From positions 1 to 64,000 of the forward strand of contig JBFLWY010000003.1 in assembly GCA_040757355.1 (NCBI GenBank): a DNA stretch of 64,000 bases, written 5' to 3'. The notes under the pieces were generated by a model. That model searched no databases and was not told the origin of the DNA. It saw only the letters and a program-made list of their open reading frames with translations. The stretch is from DTYU01 sp040757355. Its GTDB lineage: Bacteria > Bacillota > Desulfotomaculia > Desulfotomaculales > Ammonificaceae. Positions 1 to 7,181 of the stretch are shown here, piece by piece. The translations under genes were made by a program, and so were the position numbers. Every line of letters begins with the position of its first letter. Positions within the stretch are counted from its first letter, which is position 1.

Positions 1-22
1 TCCAAAGCTCAAAAAGTCCTAT

Positions 23-91
23 TGAGTGCTGGGCATTTAAGCTCAATGAAGGTCTGTCCTTCAAAGGGCAAAAAGTCCATTGAGTGCTGGG
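23..91. repeat. Two right-end halves of the stem-closed element family
   Basis: Two copies of TGAGTGCTGGG (23-33 and 81-91) lie 58 bp apart. Between them is the hairpin GAAGG-tctgt-CCTTC, also found in full elements. The window edge removes the left part of the first copy. The second half has no left terminus, so it is a partial or tandemly duplicated element. Confidence 0.7.
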
Positions 92-182
92 TCGTGAACG
101 ACTCCCCTGAAAATAGTACTTCTTTCGTTGGGCGGCCATAAGCTGCGCATAGTTTCGTCAGCCGGTCGGGTCCGGGTCCTCA

Positions 183-284
183 CCCAGCACTCAATGCTAT
201 GATTGCACTTTGAAAAGCTACTTTTTTAGGCTAACATAATAAAGGTTTCTCCTTCGAAGCTCAAAAACTGCTCTGAGTGCTGGG
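183..284. repeat. Stem-closed repeat element (alpha core), 102 bp
   Basis: Bounded by CCCAGCACTCA at 183-193 and its reverse complement at 274-284. The core has a CTTT/AAAG hairpin, an unpaired CTACTTTTTTAGG segment and an AAGG-tttct-CCTT hairpin. The left flank (GTCCGGGTCCTCAC) recurs next to the element at 25434. The right flank, about 330-415, recurs beside the elements at 55554 and 56830. Confidence 0.85.
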
Positions 285-462
285 CTCCGGCCCGTCCCCG
301 TCCGGACTTCCTCACTCTGCTTGCTTCTCGCCGCGTTCCGTTATTGTTACAACTACTGCATCTAAGTAACCAGCTTACGGGCCTATTCATCCCATTTTCA
401 TTCATCACGGTGCGCTCCGCGCGAGGCAACTCCCTTAAAAATAGTTCGACAGTTCAAGCTTA

Positions 463-489
463 GAACTGATGGACCTTTAAGGTCGGTTC
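463..489. repeat. Hairpin repeat with GACCTTTAAGGTC core
   Basis: GAAC, five bases, then the palindrome GACCTTTAAGGTC, one base and GTTC form a nested hairpin. A related hairpin with different arm sequence lies at 655-682. It sits between two stem-closed elements in non-coding DNA. Function unknown. Confidence 0.5.
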
Positions 490-519
490 AATACTTCACA
501 GTTCAGCTTAAGGTGATAG

Positions 520-619
520 CCCAGCACTCAGTATTATCCTTACGCTTTAAAAAGCCGCCACTTCCTTTAGGCTAATGAAGGTCTCTCCTCAAAGCTCAAA
601 AACTGCTCTGAGTGCTGGG
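520..619. repeat. Stem-closed repeat element (alpha core), 100 bp
   Basis: CCCAGCACTCAG at 520-531 pairs with CTGAGTGCTGGG at 608-619, a 12-bp perfect closing stem. The core contains the hairpin GCTTT-aa-AAAGC, a segment ending CCTTTAGG and a weak AGG/CCT hairpin. It shares the stretch CAAAGCTCAAAAACTGCTC with the 183-284 element. Confidence 0.85.
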
Positions 620-654
620 TAGGGTCCCGTTCACGTTTCATGTTCTGGGTTTAT

Positions 655-682
655 GTTGATGGACCTCTGGGGTCCGTTCAAC
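655..682. repeat. Hairpin repeat with GGACC/GGTCC stem
   Basis: GTTGA and TCAAC enclose GGACC-tctgg-GGTCC. The layout matches the 463-489 hairpin with different bases in the arms, as expected if pairing rather than sequence is kept. Function unknown. Confidence 0.5.
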
Positions 683-771
683 GTTTAACAAATAACCAAG
701 TCTATTCTGTGCGGCGTAGGCATAGTTAATCCTGAAAAAGGCAAAAAATAATTGGAAGTTGCTTCCTCAAA

Positions 772-831
772 AACTTTCGCTGTTGCGGTAACAGCCGTGC
801 TGTTCGTTGTCCCCCGGAGCGCGGTGCTCCG
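772..831. repeat. Left arm of a split palindromic repeat
   Basis: This matches the left half of the intact palindrome at 50965-51088: AACTTTCGC, GCCGTGCTGTTCGTTGTC and a CGGAGC-type inner hairpin. The matching right arm is at 1208-1271. About 375 bp holding two stem-closed elements separate the arms, so the palindrome seems to have been opened by insertion. Confidence 0.55.
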
Positions 832-974
832 TGCCGACGCGACATCGGCACAGGGTTCCTGAGCGAACTACAGCTTCGCTTCTAAGGGCTTGTCATGTTA
901 GCCCTCCGTTGTATAGGCGGTTCATTTATCAAATCATTTTCACTTTTTACCGTAGATTTGCCGGCCCACTCGCA

Positions 975-1069
975 CCCAGCACTCAGTGGATAACCTCGCG
1001 TGGCGATGAAAGTGAAAGGCTATGTGTCAGAGTATGACTAAGACGGTATTCCATTAACTGAGTGCTGGG
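975..1069. repeat. Stem-closed repeat element (GGATAA core), 95 bp
   Basis: The closing stem extends to 13 bp (CCCAGCACTCAGT/ACTGAGTGCTGGG). The core differs from the alpha type: GGATAACC near the left partly pairs with GGTATTCC near the right, and TCGC-gtg-GCGA forms a small hairpin. Confidence 0.8.
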
Positions 1070-1111
1070 TTCGCTGACCTCACCTGCACCGTGTCCGCGC
1101 TGCCGGCACTA

Positions 1112-1202
1112 CCCAGCACTCAGGAGTTAAGCTACGCAGGATAAACGGCGTATGCAAGAATAGGTTCGATGCTCCGACAGAGTTTATCCGCTGAGTGCTG
1201 GG
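1112..1202. repeat. Stem-closed repeat element with 8-bp inner stem, 91 bp
   Basis: CCCAGCACTCAG/CTGAGTGCTGGG close the element. GGATAAAC in the left part pairs perfectly with GTTTATCC in the right part, giving a second long-range stem inside the first. It lies 42 bp from the previous element and abuts the right arm of the split palindrome. Confidence 0.8.
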
Positions 1203-1207
1203 CTCCT

Positions 1208-1271
1208 TGGGAACAACGCCAGCGGCTTTTTCAAAAGTCACGGCTCAGACGTAAGTTAAGTGCAAAAGTTG
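1208..1271. repeat. Right arm of a split palindromic repeat
   Basis: GGGAACAACGCCAGCGGC through TGCAAAAGTTG matches the right half of the palindrome at 50965-51088 and complements the arm at 772-831. Confidence 0.55.
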
Positions 1272-1302
1272 AGTCTAAAAGAAATTGTAAGGGGGGGGAA
1301 TC

Positions 1303-1455
1303 GTGCGCTTGCAAGAAAGGCTTGCTGTAGAAGAAAAAATGCTCCGCTCATACCTGAAAATGCTAAAAAAAAGAAAAGCTGCACGCAAGAAGCAGCTTGT
1401 ATCATCTAAGGTCAAAGACGCCGCTAAGGGAGTGTTGCAAAAAGACTTTTTCTAG
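1303..1455 (+). CDS. Possible small basic protein, 50 aa
   Basis: A GTG start at 1303 follows a run of eight G (AAGGGGGGGG, 5-nt spacing). The frame stays open for 50 codons to TAG at 1453-1455. The product is about a third Lys/Arg, with heptad-like leucines in its first half, so it may be a short basic coiled coil. I recognise no family. It lies inside the repeat cluster, between the split palindrome and the last element, and is one of very few forward-strand frames here with a good ribosome site. It could be chance coding. Confidence 0.35.
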   Translation: MRLQERLAVEEKMLRSYLKMLKKRKAARKKQLVSSKVKDAAKGVLQKDFF

Positions 1456-1479
1456 AAAAGCAAGCTCTCCTGTTCACGC

Positions 1480-1587
1480 CCCAGCACTCAACTAAAGAAA
1501 CGGGGAGCAGCTACCGGGAAAGTTGAAGGCGAGAGGAAAATTCCCACTATAAAGCTAAAGCAGTGCTACTCTAAGTTGAGTGCTGGG
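1480..1587. repeat. Stem-closed repeat element overlapping the epimerase 3' end, 108 bp
   Basis: CCCAGCACTCAACT at 1480-1493 pairs with AGTTGAGTGCTGGG at 1574-1587, a 14-bp stem. The right arm encodes the last residues (AQHST) and lies next to the stop codon of the minus-strand epimerase gene, so this copy sits across the gene end. Confidence 0.85.
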
Positions 1588-2506
1588 CCGAGCGATCTTC
1601 AGTCAAGGTTGCAAAAGTTTCCCGAAGGCCCGCCGGCAGATTGAAGACCGGATTCCACGCAAGTACTTCCCTTGCCTTCTGCGGATTCAAGACGCTGTGC
1701 CGAATGTCTCCCGGGCGCGGCGAACAGTAACGCGGAACAGCAACTTTGCCGCTTATATCGTTTAAGGCCTGAACAAGTTCGTTTATGCTTGTTGCTGCGC
1801 CGGTACCTATATTGAGCGTCTCTCCGGCGCCGCGCTTAAGTGCTGCAGTTAAAGCCCAAACAACATCCTTTACATAAATGAAATCGCGGGTCTGCTCGCC
1901 GTCCCCGAACACTTCCAAGGGCTTCCCGGTAAACAGCCGCCTGCAGAAAATTGCCACAACCCCACCCTCACCGACAGTATCCTGGCCCGGCCCATAAACG
2001 TTGGCGAGGCGCAGAACAACCCCTTCCAGCCCGTACAGCCGGCGGAAAGCGGTTACATAAACCTCAGCGGTGTATTTTGATACGCCATAGGGGGATAGCG
2101 GCTGAACAGGGTGGGTTTCGTCCACCGGGAGGTAGACTGGGTCGCCGTAAACAGCCGCCGATGAGGCATAAATGAACCGCCTTACCCCGGATTTGCGTGC
2201 GGCCTCGAGCAGGTTTAGCGTCCCAAGGACGTTTACTGTTGCATCAAAAAACGGGTCCTCTAGCGACCGGGGAGCGACCGGTTGCGCCGCAAGGTGCATT
2301 ATTGCTTCCGGACGCTCCGTTTCAACAACTTCCCGGGCAGAGGGTGCGGTAATGTCTACCCGGTAAAAGGCAGCGCCGGGCGGGACTTTGTCCATACACC
2401 CGGTGCTGAGGTTGTCAACTATGCTTACTTGTGCGCCTTCCTTCAAAAGTTCCTCGACAACGTGAGCCCCGATAAACCCGGCTCCTCCGGTAACCAGTAT
2501 CCGCAT
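1571..2506 (-). CDS. NAD-dependent epimerase/dehydratase (UDP-glucose 4-epimerase-like)
   Basis: Extended short-chain dehydrogenase of 311 aa, probably interconverting UDP-hexoses such as UDP-Glc and UDP-Gal for envelope polysaccharide. The Rossmann motif GGAGFIG is at residues 7-13 and the catalytic YxxxK is Y140/K144. The GPGQ segment and the DFIYVKDV segment near 210 are typical of GalE-like enzymes. The start codon overlaps the galU stop by one base, so the two are translationally coupled and the product of GalU is a likely substrate. The last residues and the stop are supplied by the repeat element at 1480-1587, suggesting the original C-terminus was altered. The exact sugar specificity cannot be read. 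Confidence 0.85.
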   Translation of the reverse strand: MRILVTGGAGFIGAHVVEELLKEGAQVSIVDNLSTGCMDKVPPGAAFYRVDITAPSAREVVETERPEAIMHLAAQPVAPRSLEDPFFDATVNVLGTLNLLEAARKSGVRRFIYASSAAVYGDPVYLPVDETHPVQPLSPYGVSKYTAEVYVTAFRRLYGLEGVVLRLANVYGPGQDTVGEGGVVAIFCRRLFTGKPLEVFGDGEQTRDFIYVKDVVWALTAALKRGAGETLNIGTGAATSINELVQALNDISGKVAVPRYCSPRPGDIRHSVLNPQKAREVLAWNPVFNLPAGLRETFATLTEDRSAQHST

Positions 2507-3378
2507 CAGCCACGCTCCGCCAGAAGATTTCTCAGGTATTCGATAAAGGCCGGTCCCAGGTCTTCCCGGCCTAGGGCCAGTTCTACCGTTGCTTTCAGGT
2601 AGCCGAGCTTGTCTCCGGCGTCGTAGCGTTTCCCGTAAAACGCGTAGCCGAACACCTTTTCCTCTTTGGCCAGCACCCTTAGCGCATCAGTGAGCTGGAT
2701 TTCGCCCCCCGCCCCGGGCTGGGTTATCGCCAGTGCGCTGAAAACCCGCGGGGTGATGATGTAGCGCCCGGTAACACCCCAGCGTGACGGGGCGGCTTCC
2801 GGTTTGGGCTTCTCCACCAGGTCATGTACCGTAAAAACACGCGGTCTCATCTCTTCACCGCTGATGATACCGTACCTGGAGACCTCCTGTAGCGGCACCC
2901 GCTCTACAGCCACCACCGTGGCCTGAACCTCCTTGAACAACTCGATCATCTGGGCCAGACACGGTTTCTCTGCCGCAACAATATCGTCACCCAAGAGCAC
3001 CGCGAACGGTTCCTCCCCCACAAAACTCTGTGCGCAGAGCACCGCGTGCCCCAAACCGCGCGGTTCACACTGCCGGACGTAGTGGATGTTTGCCATCTTA
3101 GCGATTTTCCGGACTTCCCGCAACCATTCTTCCTTGCCTTTCTCGCGCAGGTAGGACTCCAACTCAAGGCAGCAATCAAAATGATCCTCGATCGCCCTTT
3201 TCCCCCGGCCGGTAATGATCAGGATGTCTTCAATTCCGGAATCAACAACTTCTTCGACGATATACTGGATAATAGGTCTGTCAATAAGCGGGAGCATCTC
3301 CTTGGGTTGTGCCTTTGTGGCAGGAAGGAAACGTGTGCCGAGGCCTGCCGCCGGGATAACTGCTTTTCTTACCTTCAT
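2506..3378 (-). CDS. galU: UTP-glucose-1-phosphate uridylyltransferase
   Basis: A 290-aa nucleotidyltransferase making UDP-glucose from glucose-1-phosphate and UTP in the cytoplasm. The N-terminus carries AGLGTRFLPATK, the nucleotide-binding loop with its Arg and Lys, followed by PKEMLPL; VEKPKPE and GGEIQLTDA follow further on, all standard for bacterial GalU. The length is normal. The start has GGGGGGATGCT just upstream. It is coupled to the downstream epimerase and lies at the end of the polysaccharide locus, so it supplies activated sugar to that pathway. Confidence 0.95.
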   Translation of the reverse strand: MKVRKAVIPAAGLGTRFLPATKAQPKEMLPLIDRPIIQYIVEEVVDSGIEDILIITGRGKRAIEDHFDCCLELESYLREKGKEEWLREVRKIAKMANIHYVRQCEPRGLGHAVLCAQSFVGEEPFAVLLGDDIVAAEKPCLAQMIELFKEVQATVVAVERVPLQEVSRYGIISGEEMRPRVFTVHDLVEKPKPEAAPSRWGVTGRYIITPRVFSALAITQPGAGGEIQLTDALRVLAKEEKVFGYAFYGKRYDAGDKLGYLKATVELALGREDLGPAFIEYLRNLLAERG

Positions 3379-3426
3379 AGCATCCCCCCTTGAATTTCCT
3401 ATTTTTTATTTCTGCCACAAAAGAAG

Positions 3427-4509
3427 TTATAAACCGATGCTTCGCCCTTCGAATTTTCCTTTTACGGCGGGGAACCGCTTGGTACGCCAGCGGTTTCCGA
3501 CAACCCCAATCTTGTTTGCAAGGATAAGCAGCCCGGTGGCTACACAGAAAAGAAGGAGTGCCGCCTGCGCCGTTGTGAGGCAGGTAAGCAGGATGGCGCT
3601 GATCCCTAACACCGTACTGATACCGTAAACAATCAGCACTGCTCCCCGGTGGCTGAAGCCGATTACGAGTAAGCGGTGGTGCAAATGCTCACGGTCTGCA
3701 CGGAATATACGGCGGCCGTTTTTGTACCGCCTCAGGATCGCAAAGAGGGTGTCAAAAAGCGGAATGCCTAAGATAACCGCCGGCGTGACGAGCGTTACCG
3801 CGGTAGCCGTCTTTGCCACCCCGATTACAGCCCCGCAAGCAAGGACGAAACCGATGAACATTGCCCCGCAGTCCCCTAAAAAGATCCGCGCGGGATAGAA
3901 GTTAAAAGGGAGGAAAGATAAGAGGGCGGCACCTAAAATCAAGGCCGGTAACACGGCAATCTTATCGCCGACAAGCGCTGCAATGGTTGCAAGCGTGACG
4001 GCTCCGATGCAGCCGACCCCTGCCGCCAGACCGTCGAGGCCGTCAATCAAGTTAACGGCGTTGGTGACGGCAACTATCCAGAAAACCGTCACAGGAATGC
4101 CCCAAAATCCCAGGTAGAGCAATCCCTCTTTAAACGGATGGGTAATAAAGGTAATATCAACACCAAAGGGGACGACTGCCAGCGCCGCGAGGATCTGGCC
4201 GCAGAGCTTTATCCGGGGACTAAGACCCCGAGTATCGTCAATAACCCCCAGCGCAAAGATCAAGGAGCCTCCGGTCAACAGACCGAAGTAACTCCGCGGC
4301 AACTCAAAATTGACGGCGGCGACAAGCATACCGGCCAGAAAGCCCAAGTAAACCGCCATTCCGCCGAGCCGGGGCATCGGCTTGGTGTGGATTTTCCTGA
4401 TTTCGGGTTCATCGATTGCCCCTATCCGGTGTGCCAGTCGTACCGCCACCGGTACCCCTGCAAAGGCGACAATTCCTGCAGCAACCGGAGCCAGAATAAG
4501 ATGGTTCAA
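3427..4509 (-). CDS. tagO: Undecaprenyl-phosphate N-acetylglucosamine 1-phosphate transferase (TagO/WecA family)
   Basis: Multi-pass membrane enzyme (about 360 aa, ten or more hydrophobic segments) that moves a sugar-1-phosphate from UDP-GlcNAc to undecaprenyl phosphate and so starts teichoic acid or other glycopolymer synthesis. Visible motifs are VIDDTRG, NLIDGLDGLAAG and FLGDCGAMFIG, plus the cytosolic REHLHHRLL histidine loop. I chose TTG at 4509 because GGGGGAGGAG sits 5-7 nt upstream; a TTG nine codons further out has no ribosome site. It lies with GalU, TagA and LCP genes, which is a complete initiation-to-attachment set. Confidence 0.88.
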   Translation of the reverse strand: MNHLILAPVAAGIVAFAGVPVAVRLAHRIGAIDEPEIRKIHTKPMPRLGGMAVYLGFLAGMLVAAVNFELPRSYFGLLTGGSLIFALGVIDDTRGLSPRIKLCGQILAALAVVPFGVDITFITHPFKEGLLYLGFWGIPVTVFWIVAVTNAVNLIDGLDGLAAGVGCIGAVTLATIAALVGDKIAVLPALILGAALLSFLPFNFYPARIFLGDCGAMFIGFVLACGAVIGVAKTATAVTLVTPAVILGIPLFDTLFAILRRYKNGRRIFRADREHLHHRLLVIGFSHRGAVLIVYGISTVLGISAILLTCLTTAQAALLLFCVATGLLILANKIGVVGNRWRTKRFPAVKGKFEGRSIGL

Positions 4510-4828
4510 GCTCTCCTCCCCCAACCAGATTACCAATTGGTTTTAATTTAGACAGAAACCTGCGGGATTCCTTCATGGAAAGTGTTCAAAACTCTAACTT
4601 GTCGAAAAAAGTAAGCTCATTGAACCGGTTCAAAAGTCCTTAACTCTCCTTTCGCGCTTAACCTTCGGCCAAGGGTGCAAGCTTTAATAAAAGTTGCCGG
4701 CTTTGTCCCCATGGAGCAAAACAAGCCGGTGTTACAACCGGCAAATTGAGAAGTCCAGAAGCAGGATCTGAGAATCGTAATACAAAGTTGGAATTCGCTA
4801 TGTGCTTTTGGTCCTCCCACTTCTAACC

Positions 4829-5281
4829 TCACACGTCACACTTCGCAATAGGTGCCTTGTCCCCTGCCGCAAAAATCAGTTCCGCTTCGACGGCAAGCTC
4901 TTCACCAACCCATGCCCGGGCTGCCGCCTTACCCACTGAAGCCTTCATTTTTAAGATCTCGACCTCGAGGCGTAGTGTGTCCCCGGGTACCACCTGTCTC
5001 TTAAAACGCGCCTTATCGATACCGGCAAAAAGGGGTACTTTGCCCCGGTAAGACGGTAAGCTGAGTACCGCTACCGCCGCCACCTGAGCCAGGGCTTCCA
5101 CGATCAACACCCCCGGCATGACCGGGTGGTCCGGGAAGTGCCCGGGAAAGAAAAACTCGTTGGCGGTAACGTTTTTTACGCCCACGGCTCTTAGTCCCGG
5201 CGCCAATTCGAGGATTCTATCCAACAAAAGAAAGGGGTACCGGTGAGGTATAAGTTGTTTTATTCCTTCAAGATCCAACAA
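4829..5281 (-). CDS. fabZ: 3-hydroxyacyl-ACP dehydratase FabZ
   Basis: Hotdog-fold dehydratase of the fatty-acid elongation cycle, removing water from 3-hydroxyacyl-ACP. The sequence has the family signature IPHRYPFLLLDRI near the N-terminus, GHFPDHPVMPGVLIVEALAQ with the catalytic His and Glu in the middle, and KARFKRQVVPGD later. The open frame runs back into the upstream LCP gene, so I chose TTG at 5281, just after the LCP stop, behind AAGGGGG. The resulting 150 aa equals the usual FabZ length. Its place between LCP and TagO genes, away from other fab genes, is seen in related Firmicutes. Confidence 0.9.
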   Translation of the reverse strand: MLDLEGIKQLIPHRYPFLLLDRILELAPGLRAVGVKNVTANEFFFPGHFPDHPVMPGVLIVEALAQVAAVAVLSLPSYRGKVPLFAGIDKARFKRQVVPGDTLRLEVEILKMKASVGKAAARAWVGEELAVEAELIFAAGDKAPIAKCDV

Positions 5282-5288
5282 GTATCTT

Positions 5289-6533
5289 CTAACCCCCTTG
5301 TTCGCCGCCGTATACCGAGTCAGCGGTTCCTTCTTCGGGAGGCTCCGCTGGGGGAGGTTGGAGATTAGGCTGTTCCGGGGAAACAGGCGGCCCCTGCGGA
5401 GTGTTCTGCTCGGTTTCTGAAGGCTGTTCACCGGTTTCGGGCAGTTCGCCGCTGGATCCCGGCAAAATCTCCACCACCACATCTCCTTCATAACTATCTC
5501 CCGTAACCGAATCATAGATGTCCGCCGGAACGGTTCCTTCAGGGTAAACCTCTCCCGCAACCGCCGGTTCTTCCTCGACTTGGGTTACGGCGACTCCGGC
5601 CGGTGTCTCCTTCACTACCTGGGTTAACGGCTCGCCCATTAAAAGCTGTGCAACAGCTTCCTTCGCCTCGTTAGGATCTACGTGCCAGTACGGGTCACCG
5701 GCAAGGTAACCCGGCAGGGTCCCGCTTAAAACCTGCAAGTCATCCATATTCCGCGCCATCTTGGCTAAAGAGACCATCTGTCCCAGTGGAAGATTGGTGT
5801 AAATGCAGTCTTTGATTTTAGGAATAAGCACCGGAAGCCTAACGAGATTCCGCGGTTTTAGCATCTCTTCGACGACGGCGCACAAGAATCTCTGCTGGCG
5901 CTCCACCCGGTTAATATCTCCGAGTGCGTCGCCCCGGTAGCGGACATACATCAAGGCCTTTTCCCCGTCAAGGTGCTGCAATCCCTTCTTAAGTCTTATC
6001 GTAAAGCGACCGCCCTTTTCCGGGTCATAGTGATACATATTTTTGTCCACCTCGAGAGTGACCCCCCCGAGTGCATCGACCAGTTTAACGAACCCCTCAT
6101 AATTGGTAACCGCGTAATAATCAATCGGCTGGCCGATCAAGTCTGAAACCACCTGCGTTGCTAGCTCCGGACCGCCATAAATCATTGTTGCGTTGATCCT
6201 GTCCTCTCCGTGGCCTGGTATTTGCACCAGCGTATCCCGCGGCACGGAGACGAGCACTAACCGTTTATTTCCTGTATCCGCACTGACGAAAATAATCGAG
6301 TCACACCTCGACTTGATTTCGCCGTCGCGGGCGTCGGAACCCAAAAGGAGGAAATTAAAACGCTGTGCAGCAGCAGCCTCGTTCCGTCCATTATTGTCCG
6401 GCGGCACCTCGTTGTCATTGGACCTGGTCAGTGCCTGGTACCCAAGTCCGGCGACCAGACACAAAGAAAGTATCACCAGCAAAATCGGCCGAGTCCGCAA
6501 AAACCGCCTAAAACCCCGCTTACTTTTTTCCAA
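5289..6533 (-). CDS. LytR-CpsA-Psr (LCP) family glycopolymer ligase
   Basis: A 414-aa protein with a basic cytoplasmic start and one membrane helix (about residues 15-32), so its catalytic part is outside. The LCP domain shows NFLLLGSDAR, a PRDT segment, GEDRINATMIYGG and RYRGDALGDINRVERQQRF, whose arginines and aspartates bind the polyprenyl-pyrophosphate. LCP enzymes transfer teichoic acid or capsule chains from undecaprenyl carriers to peptidoglycan. The last 100 residues are a Pro/Glu-rich low-complexity tail, probably a wall-spanning or disordered extension. The start is TTG after GGGGAGAG. Confidence 0.9.
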   Translation of the reverse strand: MEKSKRGFRRFLRTRPILLVILSLCLVAGLGYQALTRSNDNEVPPDNNGRNEAAAAQRFNFLLLGSDARDGEIKSRCDSIIFVSADTGNKRLVLVSVPRDTLVQIPGHGEDRINATMIYGGPELATQVVSDLIGQPIDYYAVTNYEGFVKLVDALGGVTLEVDKNMYHYDPEKGGRFTIRLKKGLQHLDGEKALMYVRYRGDALGDINRVERQQRFLCAVVEEMLKPRNLVRLPVLIPKIKDCIYTNLPLGQMVSLAKMARNMDDLQVLSGTLPGYLAGDPYWHVDPNEAKEAVAQLLMGEPLTQVVKETPAGVAVTQVEEEPAVAGEVYPEGTVPADIYDSVTGDSYEGDVVVEILPGSSGELPETGEQPSETEQNTPQGPPVSPEQPNLQPPPAEPPEEGTADSVYGGEQGG

Positions 6534-6557
6534 TTTACTCTCCCCCGAAACACTCAG

Positions 6558-6586
6558 TTGACGACCTGACCTGTTTGCTTTAAATT
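6558..6586 (+). promoter_or_regulatory. Candidate vegetative promoter for the DUF4330 gene
   Basis: TTGACG (6558-6563), a 17-bp spacer and TAAATT (6581-6586) precede the 6623 start by a suitable leader. The -35 is near consensus and the -10 is weak. This is the divergent region between the LCP gene and the DUF4330 gene. Confidence 0.4.
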
Positions 6587-6622
6587 ATTAAAGAACGAGC
6601 AATAGTATAAGGAGGCCGCTCC

Positions 6623-7126
6623 ATGCGTTTACTCGACGAAAAGGGTCGCATTTTTGGTCTTGTGAACATTATCGACGCTGCTATTATTTTCGTAGTTCTT
6701 CTCGTAATTGCCGGGGCAACTTACAAACTTTTTCTGCCTAAGGCGACCACCATACCCACACCGGTGGAGTTTATTGTCCGTGTTTCCGGAGTCACGCCGG
6801 TAACCGCGCGGATGGTCAAGGCCGGTGACCGGATGGTCGCAGGTGCAAGCTATGTCCCGGTCACCGTAAAAGAAGTGAAGGTCGAGCCGGCATTTACCAC
6901 CGAAACCGACGCCGCCGGACAGAAGGTTCCGGCCCGGGACCCCTATTTCAAAGACTTGACAGTGACCCTTGAAGGTGAGACCCCTATCACGACGGCTCAG
7001 ATTAAAATGGGCAACCAGGAGATCCGCGCCGGGCGCGATTACTATCTCAAATCCCTGACGTATGAACTTAAAGGCACTATAATAAAAGTAACACTAAAAC
7101 CCATCCAGGACAAGCCTGAACCGTAA
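6623..7126 (+). CDS. DUF4330 family membrane-anchored protein
   Basis: A 167-aa protein that begins MRLLDEKGRIFGLVNIID, the DUF4330 signature, followed by one transmembrane helix (about 15-37) and an extracytoplasmic beta-rich domain. Its function is not established. It is repeatedly found in Firmicute envelope-polysaccharide loci, as here between LCP and nucleotide-sugar dehydrogenase genes, so a role in glycopolymer export or assembly is an inference from context. It is one of only two clear forward-strand genes in the locus. GGAGG lies 9 nt before the ATG. Confidence 0.8.
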   Translation: MRLLDEKGRIFGLVNIIDAAIIFVVLLVIAGATYKLFLPKATTIPTPVEFIVRVSGVTPVTARMVKAGDRMVAGASYVPVTVKEVKVEPAFTTETDAAGQKVPARDPYFKDLTVTLEGETPITTAQIKMGNQEIRAGRDYYLKSLTYELKGTIIKVTLKPIQDKPEP

Positions 7127-7181
7127 AAATTTTACGTTTTTCGCCGCTTTCAGCAAGATTATGTCGAAAGTCTCTTATTTG

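Noticed and set aside
1..1587. Possible CRISPR array made of the recurring 11-mers
   Set aside because: The repeats occur as inverted pairs rather than direct repeats of 23-47 bp. Spacing is irregular, cores are alike between copies, and no cas genes are present.
4617..4832. 71-aa ORF between tagO and fabZ
   Set aside because: No ribosome site, no recognisable domain and composition unlike neighbouring genes.
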